From NCBI GenBank assembly GCA_037043455.1, contig JAWPHD010001209.1, forward strand, positions 62,001 through 126,000: 64,000 nt of DNA, read 5' to 3'. The translations under genes were made by a program, and so were the position numbers. The notes below the pieces were generated by a model. That model saw only the letters and a program-made list of their open reading frames with translations, searched no databases and was not told the origin of the DNA. This document shows positions 43,238 through 55,199 of the stretch, in pieces. The stretch comes from Cyrtodaria siliqua (lineage: Eukaryota > Mollusca > Bivalvia > Adapedonta > Hiatellidae). Numbering within the stretch: the stretch's first letter is position 1; every line of letters begins with the position of its first letter.

Positions 43238-43810
43238 CGTAATTAATACTTGTCACACTTTTTTTTAAGTGGACATTTTAATTAATACTTGTCACACTTT
43301 TTTTTTAATTGGACATTTTATTCAAAATGGTGTGTGTGTGTGTGTGTGTGTGTGTAGAGGGGTGGTGGGGTGGGGGTGGGGGGATGTGTGCCTGATTTAC
43401 ATTCCTTTGCAGTTGAATGTTGTTCCTTATTAACATCTAGGGTTCCTGGGTCTTATCAACATTCAGTATCGTAGGGGGTGGGGGGAGGGGGCCTGATTTA
43501 CATTCCTTTGCAGTTGAATGTTGTTCCTTATTAACATCTAGGGTTCCTGGGTCTTATCATTAGCTCAATGAAAAGTAAACAGGATATTATGAAAGAAAAC
43601 TGATGTAACCGGATACCGGTACATGGTGAATAATAACCGGATACCGTTACATGATGAATTATTGATTTCTAACCATATGTCCTAGACATCATAGGGTCAA
43701 GTAGGCGAGATAAAAAGTCGAGCGATAGAGTTTAAAAAGTCGAGCGCTCGAGATAAAAACAGTTGAGCAGTAGAGCGCTCGAGATAAAAAAAAGTCGAGC
43801 GGTCGAGATA
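43238..43810. repeat. Group of short tandem duplications
   Basis: A 43-bp unit (TTAATACTTGTCACAC) occurs twice at 43240-43320. A (GT)n run is at 43331-43355. A 68-bp unit (CCTGATTTACATTCCTTTGC) occurs at 43391 and 43493 with G-rich spacers. ATAACCGGATACCG repeats near 43605 and 43630, and GAGCGCTCGAGATAAAAA repeats at 43700-43810. Confidence 0.8.
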
Positions 43811-43849
43811 ACTTAAGCTTTAAAAAAAGTCGTTTGTCCTAAACGTACC

Positions 43850-44060
43850 ACCGTACATAACTGTCTGATTCATAATTATTAATTAGTTAGCTGCATTTCC
43901 TGTTCGACATTTTTTATACCTGTTTTTTTATGTTAAACCTATATAGCCAATTAATGCTGCCTTCTTTGTTAGATAATATAGATTGGCGGGAATTTCTTTA
44001 TTTACACTGGACAAAAGGGTAAGAGTGAGGTTTGATGCGCCCTCGAGCAGAAGGCCAGAT
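43850..44060 (+). repeat. Penelope-associated repeat, inverted copy
   Basis: In reverse complement this matches the units at 46790-46950 and 47090-47225 (GCATCAAACCTCACTCTTA, CAGTGTAAATAAAGAAATT, AGGCAGCATTAAT). The orientation equals the coding orientation of the Penelope-like element read from the other strand. Confidence 0.7.
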
Positions 44061-44461
44061 TTTTTTTTAGTTTGTTGGTTCTCAGATTTTTTTCGGAAAA
44101 AGTTCCACAGGAGGAGGAAAAAAATAAATCTGAACCTTTATCTTGTAATGGTGTTAGTCACATTGTAAAACATAAATGGACCTGAACAAATTTATATAAC
44201 ACGATTTTCTGATTTACGTTAATTTTTAAACATGATAATTTGGTTGTTTGAAATGGGTGACCAAATAATTAATAACGATTTTTTTTTTAAACGTTTTTTT
44301 TTTTTTAAATATATATTTTTTCATTTTTGATAAACTTAGGGTCGGAGGGTTTGAGAACCGAAAAATTAAAAAACTCTGACCTAAGGTTTAACCTGCAACG
44401 TATTTTCGCCTTTTACAAGTGATTGTTGCTAATAATTTTCAGAGTATAATATCTACAACAA

Positions 44462-44700
44462 TGAAGCGACGGGCTTTTATGCCCCGCCAAGTGGTGCTCT
44501 TTTTGTCATGCCTCACATGCGGAAGGTGACAGGTTCAGTCCCCGACCGGGTCACCATAGATACTTAACTCGGTGTCGGCATAATGTGACTGGGTGGAGAA
44601 TAATACCATGTGTCTACGGTATTCCAGTGTGGCAGCACTGTAAAGTTGAGGACTGAGCCCTCTGCTACAGGTAGACACCATCGTGATATGATGACTAAAA
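44462..44700 (+). mobile_element. SINE-like or related bivalve repeat
   Basis: GGTGACAGGTTCAGTCCCCG carries a B-box-like core. The body (CGGCATAATGTGACTGGGTGG, GGCAGCACTGTAAA, GAGCCCTCTGCTACA, GTAGACACCATCGTGATATGA) and the A-rich end resemble a repeat I associate with bivalves. No A box or target duplication was found. Confidence 0.45.
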
Positions 44701-45900
44701 AAAACACGTTATTAAATGGTGTTTGTAGGTCTGTTTTAATATAAGGGAAACAACTTGTCTTAATTCATCTTGCTATCCAGTATGAGTTAAGACTCTTGAT
44801 GAAACGAAGTCATGTTGACCCTGGAGTTAAATGGGATTACAGTTTTATATCTCTAGTTATACCGAACAGCATTAAAAAAATGCTAAGGCATGTTAACAAT
44901 CCTATACGTTTTCCTTGTTTACACTGTACATCAAAGTCTTATCAAGTTGAATATTGCAGTTTAGCTCAGAATGACCCTTATGGTAACTGGATGAAATCAT
45001 ATAAATAAATTACAAAGGCAAGGTTTTACGCAAGCGTTAAATAGCTGCCGAGAGAAAATAGCATTATATCTGGGTAGGAACTGGGAACAAAGTTTAACAT
45101 AATAACAGATCAAGTCACGTGTGTTAAAACAATATTACCAGACATTTTCTTCCCAATTTTTACCATCAGTTCTTCCTACCAAACATTTTGAATCTAGGTG
45201 GACGACCTCGCTTCGTTCTGGTCAAATCTTTGACATACGTTACATATTGATTACATATTCACCTTTGTAGCACGTCAGCACAGAAATACAATTGTTCACG
45301 TGTCATGGATGCGTATGCGTTAGCGTGCATTACAATACAGATAAACTATTCACTGCTACCATATGTAATTATCAGATTGCGTTATCAAAGTGAAAAACTC
45401 AAAGAACCTGTTCATTGCTACCTTACCATGTGCAATTATGAAAACCATATAAGAGTAGCTGCCGTTCCGGCAGCGAATAATAGGACAACGCTTACTGTCG
45501 TCAATCCGGGGACAACTGGGGAGCATTGTACTTTCATCAGTCCTTCTTTTTAAAAAGCTGTATATTTCCAATTCGTCAAAGCTAGGTATTGCTTTAAAAC
45601 TTGGTATGGACATTTACTGGGGCATTTGTGAAGGTTGTTGGAGACTAGCTAGCTGATAGTGGGTATGACTAAAGCCGGCGTTACTACCACTAAGACGGGT
45701 TACAGTGTCCAGAAAGGAGCTCACACATCCATAGGTCAATAGTCACTTTAAATTATGGCATCTCATTGTATATAATGCGGAGGAAACTTGCAACTATTTC
45801 AAGGACAGTATTGGTTCACTCAATTCTAAGCATGTGAATGTTTCGATAATGCTGATGTTCTCACACAATTTGTTTACTGAAACAAGAAGATTAAAATGGT
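44701..45900. other. Unassigned region
   Basis: Short open frames (44796-45008, 45305-45553 on plus) have no recognised domains. No repeat structure was seen. Confidence 0.5.
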
Positions 45901-45939
45901 TGAACTTTAATTGCAATTCACGAAATCTCAGAGAGAGAA

Positions 45940-46455
45940 GAAAACTATCAAATGTATGCTGAATGCATAGAAAAAGATAGTGTCATAGATGTTTGCACTG
46001 GACCATGTTCACAACGTGCTATGGCTAACTGTTCACCACACACGGATTTCTCTCCTTAAAACAAAAGAACCATAGATGATGTTCGAAGAATTCACGAGGG
46101 AACGCTTTGAAGGACATACTACTTAAGATTATATTTTCTCACACAGTACCAGAAACATCAATATTGCTCAGGCAAGCAATTTGCCAGAACCATGTGATAA
46201 TATAAAACAATATTAAGACATAACACCGTTCAAACCCGGTTCAACTCTGATCATGACATGTGCCATCTAGTTGGGACAATGGATGATATGGGAAATCCAT
46301 TTTATGAACATACGTTTGATCTTTTAACACTGGACACGAAAGTAATTCTGTCAAAAATTGGCATTACATCAATGAAGACTGCAGAGTCGACGTCAGAGTT
46401 AATTGGTATAGCCCAATATACAGCCATGATAACGTATCGCCCGGTACTGACTTGA
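45940..46455 (+). pseudogene. Decayed coding fragment, family unknown
   Basis: Interrupted frames read CIEKDSVIDVCTGPCSQ near 45970 and HLVGTMDDMGNPFYEHTFDL near 46263, then LLTLDTKVILSK to a stop at 46455. The second part resembles a motif (MGNPF followed by LxxLDTK) that I associate with repeated invertebrate genes of unknown function found with transposons. Stops and frame changes between the pieces indicate a relic. A name is not justified. Confidence 0.25.
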
Positions 46456-46609
46456 AAAGCTTTACTGATCTGGAGAAGTTAACACTCTGCAACAATTCTA
46501 GTAAGGATGCAAGAAATCTGCATTTAAGGCAATAAAGATGAAGAAGTCAATTATTTCCAAGAAAGTATACTGCATACCAAGTAACAGACGGGGACTTAAA
46601 AAGTAGGTA

Positions 46610-47225
46610 TAAAACAGGAAATATATCTTTCGCAGAACACAGTAAACCAAAAACACAAATTAAAACAAACAACAATTACAATGTTAACAAGAAGAAAGAC
46701 ATTACAAACACAAACGGGTTGTTAATAGGACTACCGCCTTGGAACGGTTAGTGGCAAGAAGGACGCTAATGGTTTAAACTCTGTTCGAGGGTGCATCAAA
46801 CTTCACTCTTATCCTTTTGTCTTGTCCAAACGGGACAGTGTAAATAAAGAAATTCCCGCCAACTATATTCTCTAACAAATAAGGCAGCATTAATAGGCAA
46901 TATTATATAGATATAACATAAAAATAAGTATAAAAGTCGAACAGGAAATGTAGGTTTCACAGAACAAGGTAAACCCCAAACTCGCAAAACGACAAAATGA
47001 ATGGCAATGTTAATAAGGCATGTGACGTCACAAACACAAGAAGGGTTGACAATAGGGCTACCGCATTGGAACGGTCAGTGGCAAAATAGGCCGCTGGGGG
47101 TTTAAACCAGTTCTAGGGTGCACCAAACCTCACACTTACCCTACTGTCATCCCAGTAGAACGAAACCCGGCCATGAACTATTCTCTAACCAACAAGGCAG
47201 CATTAATAGGCAATATAAGTAAAAC
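46610..47225 (-). repeat. About 310-bp direct repeat, two copies, next to the Penelope-like element
   Basis: Unit 1 is about 46610-46935 and unit 2 about 46936-47225. Shared phrases are GTCGAACAGGAAAT, CTACCGC-TTGGAACGG, TTTAAAC, AGGCAGCATTAATAGGCAATAT. They lie just 3' of the reverse transcriptase on its coding strand, so they may be the terminal repeats of the element. Related copies are at 43850-44060 and about 63303-63440. Confidence 0.75.
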
Positions 47226-47439
47226 AAAAAGATGCTCGTTTATATATAAATACAAAAAAACAATAGCCTAGAAAACCACAAAGAAGGTACTCAACGACTA
47301 GCAACAAGAGAATAAACCATTGAAGGCCTGACAAGACAAGATGGCAGACATACATCAAACGTCATTTTGGACTTTAGGTTGTACATCATCATTGGGTCCA
47401 CAGCCAGTCCGGGAATCGCACAATAGATGTTGCTAATTA

Positions 47440-47890
47440 GTTCACCATTTTCAATAGATGTTTTTGATAAGGTTGTGTGGTAAAGTTGTATATAATGTTG
47501 ACTTACAGATGAAGCTTGACGTTTATTGCAAATTTTATCAAGAACGTCGCCTGAATTTTTAATAGACCAAAATAAGTTAATCCCAGAGTTTTCATAAGCT
47601 TTAGCACAATATTGTTTAACGTGATCTTTAACGGCAGTAAGACAAGTTAAAAGTTTGGAGATATTTGTAGTGGTGCAAGAACTAGAATTGGAAATAAAAC
47701 GAACTTTATATGCTTGTTTGTGTAATTTGGGAATCCAGTACATCGTTGGAAGTTTGTTTTGTTTTTCATATATTTCGACCTTGAAAATCTTACACTGAGT
47801 GATATGCGTCGAAACAACATTATCTTCAGTAGATTGCACTAGAGTATACGAATTAGTACTCCCGAGTTCCGACATAAAATATTGACGCAA
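47440..47890 (-). pseudogene. Penelope-like reverse transcriptase, N-terminal part
   Basis: The frame contains LPTMYWIPKLHK, VRFISNSSSCTTT, SKLLTCLTAVKDHV and NLFWSIKNSG, all typical of the early RT motifs of Penelope-like elements. The palm motif with the catalytic aspartates is missing: the similarity stops after a TLYHTTL-like stretch near 47490 and the last 200 bp of the frame look unrelated. Confidence 0.75.
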
Positions 47891-48142
47891 TGGAGGGGTC
47901 AGACAATAATTATATTATTAGCTGCTTTAGCAGCAGGAACTAAAACAAAGTTATTATGAAATTCCTGGATTCTTGATTATAAATTATGAAATGAAAACCT
48001 AGGTCTAGGGGGAAGTAGGGAGGAGTTAGCCGTCCGTATAGAAGTTAATACGGGTATCTATGATGTTAAACATAGTCTTTTTCCAAGTAGAAAGGGAGTT
48101 AGGGTCAGCATGATCTCTACGACACCATTTAATACTAACATT

Positions 48143-48391
48143 CTAAATGGATTGGGCGATCTGACCACGACATGCATTAAAATCAACCACTGAAGGCAAT
48201 CTGTACGTCGGACCTTTAGAAAACAAATGCCGAATATGTTTATCTATAATACCAGTAATGACATGACCGGCCGGAGCATAGCAAAATTTACATGTTCTAC
48301 TCTCGCATTCCTTAGGAGTGTTATTTACTATATCAAGGTCAGACACTATTTTGTTGTAGTTCAAAATCATATTTCTAATTGTTTTTTGCAC
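48143..48391 (-). pseudogene. Penelope-like element, pre-RT conserved block
   Basis: The frame reads LNYNKIVSDLDI, then CESRTCKFCYAPAGHVITG, then IRHLFSKGPTYRLP. This is the conserved segment found upstream of the RT fingers in Penelope-like proteins. It is separated from the RT frame by stops and a frameshift. Confidence 0.7.
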
Positions 48392-48762
48392 TTATATTTA
48401 GGAATAGAATCAATAACAAGATTATCTCGAAAAATACTTGGTATATCAATAAAATCAATGCCCTTATTAAGATCTTTTTCAGAAAATGTCTGACGTGATC
48501 AGACTCCTTGTCAATATGGGGTAGGAGAACATGCTGTGTATAGCTTTGACATTATACAAAGGATCTGTTCGCTTGAAACTTATCCCTGCTTCCTCGTCAA
48601 TCAGCTTAAGTGAAGAAATGGATAGAGAGGTGAGACAAGAAAGCATCGAGTGCTTTCCAGACTGTTTAAAATAGTATGTAAATCAGCCACTGACAAAGTA
48701 ATACATGATTTCCGTTTGATGTTACCATTACGTCTACAACCATGAGCTCTAAATTTACGCTT

Positions 48763-49137
48763 TCAAAAGGAAAATATAGCAAAAATGTCAATATAAGGCT
48801 CTTTTGAAATATTTCCTTGTTGAGAAATATTATCATTAAGGCACAGTGGAAATGGTGTCTGCAAGTTTTCCATCCACTTCAGTTCTGCAATATGTCTTGC
48901 TTTTATTTTAAAGTTTTTGGTTGCATCATTATCATAAATTGCATATTTAACAGGTTGAACAGTGACGTTGCTAAAACTATGACCTGACTGACGAAAGTGT
49001 TGGTACAGGTAATTCTTTAACGTTTTGGGATGGCACGCATTATATGTATGCGCAAGGAATCGCACTTTTAAGGAATGACTTGTTTGTCCCAACATATTGT
49101 ATACCACAACGTGGTGCATTTCAAGTAAAAACATCAA
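48763..49137 (-). pseudogene. GIY-YIG endonuclease domain of the Penelope-like element
   Basis: The frame has VVYNMLGQTSHSLKVRFLAH, NYLYQHFRQSGHS, DATKNFKIKARHIAELKW and NLQTPFPL. These match the GIY-YIG nuclease of permuted Penelope-like elements, although the Y-V-G of the second half-motif is degraded to M-L-G. No start codon context is preserved upstream. Confidence 0.7.
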
Positions 49138-49290
49138 AATGGAGAGAACTGTAACTAATGTTGTAATAACTTAGTTCAATCCATTTGCATATGTTGTTAT
49201 ACATATTGTGATGTTGAATTTATGTATTGTAACATATCTGCAATAAAATATTATTAAATTGATGAATGTTTACGTCCAGTAGGAGTGGGG

Positions 49291-49960
49291 CGGCATTCCG
49301 CTGTTTCTGTATGCTTCACATGCGGGTTTATGGTGCTGAAAGGGCGGATTCATCAAGTTCTGTATGCTTCACATGCGGGTTTATGGTGCTGAAAGGGCGG
49401 ATTCCTCAAGTTCTGTATGCTTCACATGCGGGTTTATGGTGCTGAAAGGGCGGATTCCTCAAGTTCTGTATGCTTCACATGCGGGTTTATGGTGCTGAAA
49501 GGGCGGATTCCTCAAGTTCTGTATGCTTTCACATGTGGGTTTATGGTGCTGAAAGGGCGGATTCCTCCAGTTCTGTATGCTTCACATGCGGGTTTATGGT
49601 GCTGAAAGGGCGGATTCCTCAAGTTCTGTATGCTTTCACATGTGGGTTTATGGTGCTGAAAGGGCGGATTCCTCCAGTTCTGTATGCTTCACATGCGGGT
49701 TTATGGTGCTGAAAGGGCGGATTCCTCCAGTTCTGTATGCTTCACATGCGGGTTTATGGTGCTGAAAGGGCGGATTCCTCCAGTTCTGTATGCTTCACAT
49801 GCGGGTTTATGGTGCTGAAAGGGCGGATTCCTCCAGTTCTGTATGCTTTCACGTTCATTTTTTGGTGTTGACAAGGTGCACCTAATTGAGATAAACATTT
49901 TTTTTTGTTATTAATGTCAATGTCATCACCGAAAACTGTTAGTTTTTGCGCCATATATCA
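49291..49960. repeat. 53-bp minisatellite, about ten copies, within a larger repeat
   Basis: The unit TGTATGCTTCACATGCGGG followed by TTTATGGTGCTGAAAGGG repeats from about 49308 to 49850, with 54-bp variants at 49520 and 49627 (CTTTCACATGTGGG). Open frames on both strands repeat the unit and are not genes. The array is an expansion of one segment of a roughly 300-bp unit that continues at 49961-50650. Confidence 0.9.
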
Positions 49961-50650
49961 TCAGAATGAAATGTTGCGTCAAACAGGGAGGGGGCGGCAT
50001 TCCGCCGTTTCTGTATGCTTTCACATGCAGGTGTTTGGTGCTAAAAAGGTGCACCTCATTGAATTATGCGGTGTTTGGTGCTAAAAAGGTGCACCTCATT
50101 GAATTAAACATTTTTTTCTTATTAATGTCATCACCGAAAACGATTAGATTTAGCACCATATATCAGCAGAATGAAACTTGCTTCTTTTTCTCCTTCTGCC
50201 AGCAGAAAGCAGAACAGCATAATGAATATCAGCATAATGAAACTTGCTTCTGTTTCTCATTCTGCCTGCAGAAAGCAGAACAGCAGAATGAAAAGGTTTC
50301 AAAGACAAGCTGTATTTTGTGCACAGTATGTCCGTGGCATTAATACAAACAGTTTTTGTTCGGATCTTCCTAATCTAAAGTGCTTCTGTTCGGAGCTATA
50401 AATCAGCAGAATGAAATTTTACGTCCAACAAGGCGGGGTTGGCATTGCGCAAGTTCTGAATGCTTTCATATGCAGTTCCTTTTTTTAGCTAAAAAGGTGC
50501 ACCTCATTGAAATGAACATTTTTTGTTATTAATATGATCACGAAAACCACTAGTTTTCGCGCCATATATCAGCAGAATAAAAGTTTTTGTCTAACAGGGC
50601 GGGGACGGCATTCCGCTTTTTCTGTAGGCTTTCACATACGTTTGGTTTCT
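49961..50650. repeat. Two or three degenerate copies of the parent 300-bp unit
   Basis: The order CGGCATTCCGC, CTGTATGCTTTCACATGC, GGTGCACCTCATTGAA, TTATTAATGTCATCACCGAAAAC, CATATATCAGCAGAATGAAA recurs at 49966, 50405 and 50575. Near 50180-50290 the segment CAGCATAATGAATATCAGC and its neighbours are duplicated once more. Confidence 0.75.
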
Positions 50651-51304
50651 GTTCTTGGTTCTAGGTTGTCTGTTCTTAGATCCTGGTTACCGGTTTCTTG
50701 TTCGAATCGTATTGAGAACTAGGAACTGGAATCAAGGATTTAGGAATTGGAAACTAGGAACTGGCTTCTAGTTCCCAGTTTCTGATTCCCGTTTCGAACC
50801 GAATAATACCACTTTGATTTTCTAATTGCAAATATACCAGTTTAATGGAAAACGACTTATTAATTAACATTGGCAAAATAAAACTTTTTTTTTTCAGAGG
50901 GAGAGAGAGAGACATGTCTTCAAATGATATCCACTTATTTTTTTATTCGCGCCAAACCATCGAACTGAGATAATAATGCAAGCTTATTTTTCAATTCATT
51001 ATTGGGTTTGAAACGGGAACTTTACTCTTTCTTTCTTATTTACTTACTTGTTTACACTACCTTTCTTACTTCTTTGCTCTCTTTTTTTCAGCAACCATTT
51101 AGTGGTATTCTCTCGTCATAGATGTGTGTGAGTCGGGGAGGGACATCCCCTATCAACATGCAAATACAAATAAAGTCATACTATATAAACTTTTTTCCAA
51201 AATATTCACTCATCTAACAGAGTAGATTGTCTTGGGAAATAATCTGTACCTAGGATCCTTGTGAAAAAAATCCAGATAGCTAGCCTTTTATCCATTTCTC
51301 CAAT
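50651..51304. other. Low-complexity and unassigned DNA
   Basis: At 50650-50800 the motif GAACTGG/CTAGTTC and variants alternate on both strands (TTCTTGGTTCTAGG, GAACTAGGAACTGG). The rest has no recognised feature. Confidence 0.5.
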
Positions 51305-54300
51305 CAGATTTCTTTACTTCTTTACTTACTTATTTACACTTCTTTACTTACATTTATAACACTTCTTTAATTACTTACTTCTTTCTTTACTTACTTCTTT
51401 ACTTACTTCTTTCTTTTTTCTTACTTCTTTACTATACTTCTTTATTTACTTGTTTACACTTCTTTACTTACTTCTTTCTTTTTACTTACTTCTTTACTAT
51501 ACTTCTTTATTTACTTGTTTACACTTCTTTACTTACTTCTTTACACTTCTTTACTTAATTTTTTACTTACTTATTTAAACTTATTTATTCATTTACTTAC
51601 TTCTTTACTTACTCCTTCACTTACTTCTTTCTTTTTAATTACTTCTTTACTATATTTCTTTATTTACTTATTTACACTTCTTTATTTACCTCTTTACACT
51701 TATTTACTTACTTCTTTACTTACTTATTTATTTACTTCTTTACACTTTTTCCACTTCTCAAGTTTACTTACTTCTTTACTTATTTCTGTACTTACTTATT
51801 TATTTACTTCTTTACACTTCTTTACACTTCTTTACTTACTTCTTTAAACTTATTTATTTAATTACTTACTTCTTTCTTTTTACTTACTTCTTTACTATAC
51901 TTCTTTATTTACTTATTTACACTTCTTTGCTTACTTGTTTACACTTCCTTACTTACTTCTTTACTTACTTCTTTACTTACTTATTTATTTACTTCTTTAC
52001 ACTTTTTCCACTTCTTTACTTACTTTTTTACTTATTTCTGTACTTACTTATTTATTTACTTCTTTACACTTTTTCCACTTCTTTACTTACTTCTTTACTT
52101 ATTTCTGTACTTACTTATTTATTTACTTCTTTACACTTCTTTACTTCCTTCTTTACTTACTTCTTTAAATTTATTTATTTAATTACTTACTTCTTTCTTT
52201 TTACTAACTTCTTTACTTCTTTACACTTCTTTGCTTACTTCTTTACACTTCTTTACTTACTTCTTTACTTACTTCTTTACTTACTTCTTTCTTTTTACTT
52301 ACTTCTTTACTATATTTCTTTATTTACTTATTTACACTTCTTTGCTTACTTCTTTACACTTCCTTATTTACTTCTTTACTTACTTCTTTCTTTTTACTTA
52401 CTTCTTTACTTCTTTACACTTCTTTGCTTACTTCTTTACACTTCTTTACTTACTTCTTTACTTACTTCTTTACTCTTTACTTACTTCTTTACTTACTTCT
52501 TTACTTACTTCTTTCTTCTTACTTACTTCTTTCTTTTTACTTACTTCTTTCTTTTTACTTACTTCTTTACTATACTTCTTTATTTATTTATTTACATTTC
52601 TTTGCTTACTTTTTTACACTTCTTTACTTACTTCTTTACTTACTTCTTTACTTACTTCTTTAAACTTTTCTACTTACTTCTTTACTTTCTTCTTACTCTT
52701 TACTGACTGCTTTACACTTTTTTGCTTACTTCTTTACTAACTTATTTAAACTTCCTTACACTTCTTTACTCACTTCTTTACTTACTTCTTTACTTACTTC
52801 TTTTCTTCTTTACCTACTTCTTTACTTACTTCTTTTCTTCGTTAATAACTTCTTACTTTTATTTACTTACTTCTTTCCTTCTTTACTTACTTCTTTACTT
52901 ACTTATTTCCTTCTTTACCTACTTCTTTACTTACTTCTTTTCTTCGTTACTAACCTCTTACTTTTATTTACTTACTTCTTTGCTTACTTCTTTACTTACT
53001 TCTTTACTTACTTCTTTCCTTCTTTACCTACTTCTTTACTTACTTCTTTTCTTCGTTACTAACTTCTTACTTTTATTTACTTACTTCTTTCCTTCTTTAC
53101 TTACTTCTTTACTTACTTATTTCCTTCTTTACCTACTTCTTTACTTACTTCTTTTCTTCGTTACTAACTTCTTACTTTTATTTACTTACTTCTTTCCTTC
53201 TTTACTTACTTCTTTACTTACTTATTTCCTTCTTTACCTACTTCTTTACTTACTTCTTTTCTTCGTTACTAACTTCTTACTTTTATTTACTTACTTCTTT
53301 GCTTACTTCTTTACTTACTTCTTTACTTACTTCTTTCCTTCTTTACCTACTTCTTTACTTACTTCTTTTCTTCGTTACTAACTTCTTACTTTTATTTACT
53401 TACTTCTTTCCTTCTTTACTTACTTCTTTACTTACTTCTTTCCTTCTTTACCTACTTCTTTACTTACTTCTTTTCTTCGTTACTAACTTCTTACTTTTAT
53501 TTACCTACTTCTTTGCTTACTTCTTTACTTAGATCTTTACTTACTTGTTTACACTTCTTTTTTTTTACTGCTTTACACATCTTTAACTTCTGCTTTGCTT
53601 ATTTACATACTTCTTCACACTTCTTAAGTTATCCTTTTACACTTTCTTGCCTTCTTCTTTATTTACTTCTTTACTTACTTCTTTCTTTTTACTTACTTCT
53701 TTACTTCTTTACACTTCTTTGCTTACTTCTTTACACTTCTTTACTTACTTCTTTACTTACTTTTTTTTTTTTACTTACTTCTTTCCCTTTTACTTACTTC
53801 TTTGCTTACTTCTTTACTTACATCTTCACTAACTTGTTTTCACTCCCTTTTTTTAATGTTTTACTCTTCTATACTTACTTCTTTACTTCTTTACCTTTTT
53901 TACCTTCTTCTTTAAATATTTACATACTTCTTTACACTTCCTTAGTTACCTTTTTACACTTCTTTAATTTCTTCTTACTTACTTATTTACTTACTTCTTT
54001 ACCTACTTTGGTACTTACTTCTTACTTCTCACCTTTCTTTACTTACTTCTTTGCTTGCTTCTTTACATCCTTATTTACACTTCTTTACTTACTTCTTTAC
54101 ACTTCTTTACTTACTTCTTTACACTTCTTTATTTTTTTCTTTACACTTCTTTGCTTACATGTTTACTTATTTCTTTACTTATTCACTTACTTTTTTACAA
54201 TGTTTTACTTATTTCATTACACTTATTTACTTACTTCTTTCCATTGCTTTACTTAATTCTTTACTTATTTCTTTAAACTTCTTCACTTCCTTCTTTACTC

Positions 54301-54593
54301 TTCTTTACACTTCTTTACTTCTTTACATATCTTCACTTATTTGTGTACTTTTTTACACTTCTGTACTTACTTCTTTACTTCTTTACCTTCTTCTTTACTT
54401 ATTTACATACTTCTTTACATTTTTTTAGTTACCTTTTTACACTTCTTTACTTCCTTCTTACTTACTTATTCACTTACTTCTTTCCTACTTTACCTTCTTC
54501 TTTACCTACTTCTTTACACTTCTTTAGTTACCTTTTTACACTTCTGTACTTACTTCTTTACTTCTTACCTTCTTCTTTACTTATATTAATTTC
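51305..54593. repeat. 3.3-kb pyrimidine-rich array of ACTTACTTCTTT
   Basis: The 12-mer ACTTACTTCTTT and its near variants fill the whole stretch. Because the period is a multiple of three and the strand lacks stops in some phases, several long frames rich in Leu, Phe, Tyr, Thr and Ser appear on plus (for example 51927-52706). These are artefacts. A higher-order repeat occupies 52790-53515. Confidence 0.95.
52790..53515. repeat. Higher-order repeat of about 101-110 bp, seven copies
   Basis: Inside the 12-mer array, TCTTCGTTACTAACTTCTTA marks units at about 52837, 52941, 53050, 53151, 53259, 53369 and 53473. Unit length differs by multiples of the short repeat, a sign of unequal exchange. Confidence 0.85.
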
Positions 54594-54885
54594 CTATATT
54601 TCCGGTTTGGTCTAAATATCCAAATCCACTGTTATTATGAATGAGCACAATATGTACTAAATCCTCTCACAATTATTTTCTAAATGAATCCAAATCCAAA
54701 TTAAACTTTAATAAAGAATACTGAAACTGATTTGTTTAGCTGCTCACAGAGTTTGTTTATATACTGTCACAGACTGTTTCTGAAGGCTTCCCCAATAAAA
54801 ACGTCCAATACGAATAGTCCACATCATCATAAATGAATTTGCATAACTAATTTGCATACATCTATTCTAATTTTAGCTGCCGTAG

Positions 54886-55195
54886 AGGGCTGCCGTGGCG
54901 CAGTCGGTAGCGCGGCGGATTTGTAACCGGAGGCCCCGGGTTCAATCCTCCGTGGTGCCAATGAGTTCCGTCGGTGTGTTCTTGGGCAAGACACTTTCCC
55001 GTCGAATGGGGACGTAAACCCGACGGTCCCGTGTATCGGTCTATCCTCCGAGCACGTTAAAGAACCATAGGAATCTATTTGATAATAAGAGTAGGGCACG
55101 GTTCCCGGTTCCTATGTATCCTTCCCCTCTCTCTGGGGCGGCTTTAAATAACCTATACTGTGTTGATGAGCCATTAAACAACATTCAGTTCAATT
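54886..55195 (+). mobile_element. Full-length tRNA-derived SINE, about 310 bp
   Basis: The head has GCCGTGGCGCAGTCGGTAGC (A box), an anticodon loop with TGT, and CCCCGGGTTCAATCCTCC (B box), close to a tRNA in length. The middle carries GTGTTCTTGGGCAAGACAC, the same core type as in the SINE at 36391. The end runs GATGAGCCATTAAACAACATTCAG. No clear target duplication was found. It is well preserved and in a different subfamily from the SINE at 36391, whose tail differs. Confidence 0.85.
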
Positions 55196-55199
55196 TTTC

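Larger units (their letters stand above)
47291..49140 (-). mobile_element. Decayed Penelope-like retroelement, endonuclease before reverse transcriptase
   Basis: Reading the minus strand, a GIY-YIG-type endonuclease (49137-48763) is followed by a basic linker, a PAGHVITG block (48391-48143) and the start of the RT (47890 onward, LPTMYWIPKLHK). Canonical Penelope elements have the nuclease at the C-terminus. The order here fits the permuted clade described in invertebrates and protists (Naiad-like). The linker reads through with HGCRRNGNIKRKS just after the nuclease, which supports one continuous element rather than two tandem copies. The RT is cut short near 47500 and the frame is broken many times. 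Confidence 0.75.

Noticed and set aside
49308..49850. CRISPR-like regular repeat array
   Set aside because: The 53-bp units are contiguous with no unique spacers, and the genome is eukaryotic.
49417..49954. Open frames of 60-80 codons on both strands repeating CGFMVLKGRIP or its antisense
   Set aside because: Products of the 53-bp minisatellite; the same peptide appears in shifted frames.
51515..54615. Long plus-strand open frames (up to 259 codons) rich in Leu, Phe, Tyr, Thr
   Set aside because: They are translations of the ACTTACTTCTTT repeat in several phases. No start context, no domain, and all phases look alike.
54827..55099. Minus-strand 90-codon frame with SEDRPIHGTVGF
   Set aside because: Antisense shadow of the tRNA-derived SINE at 54886-55195.
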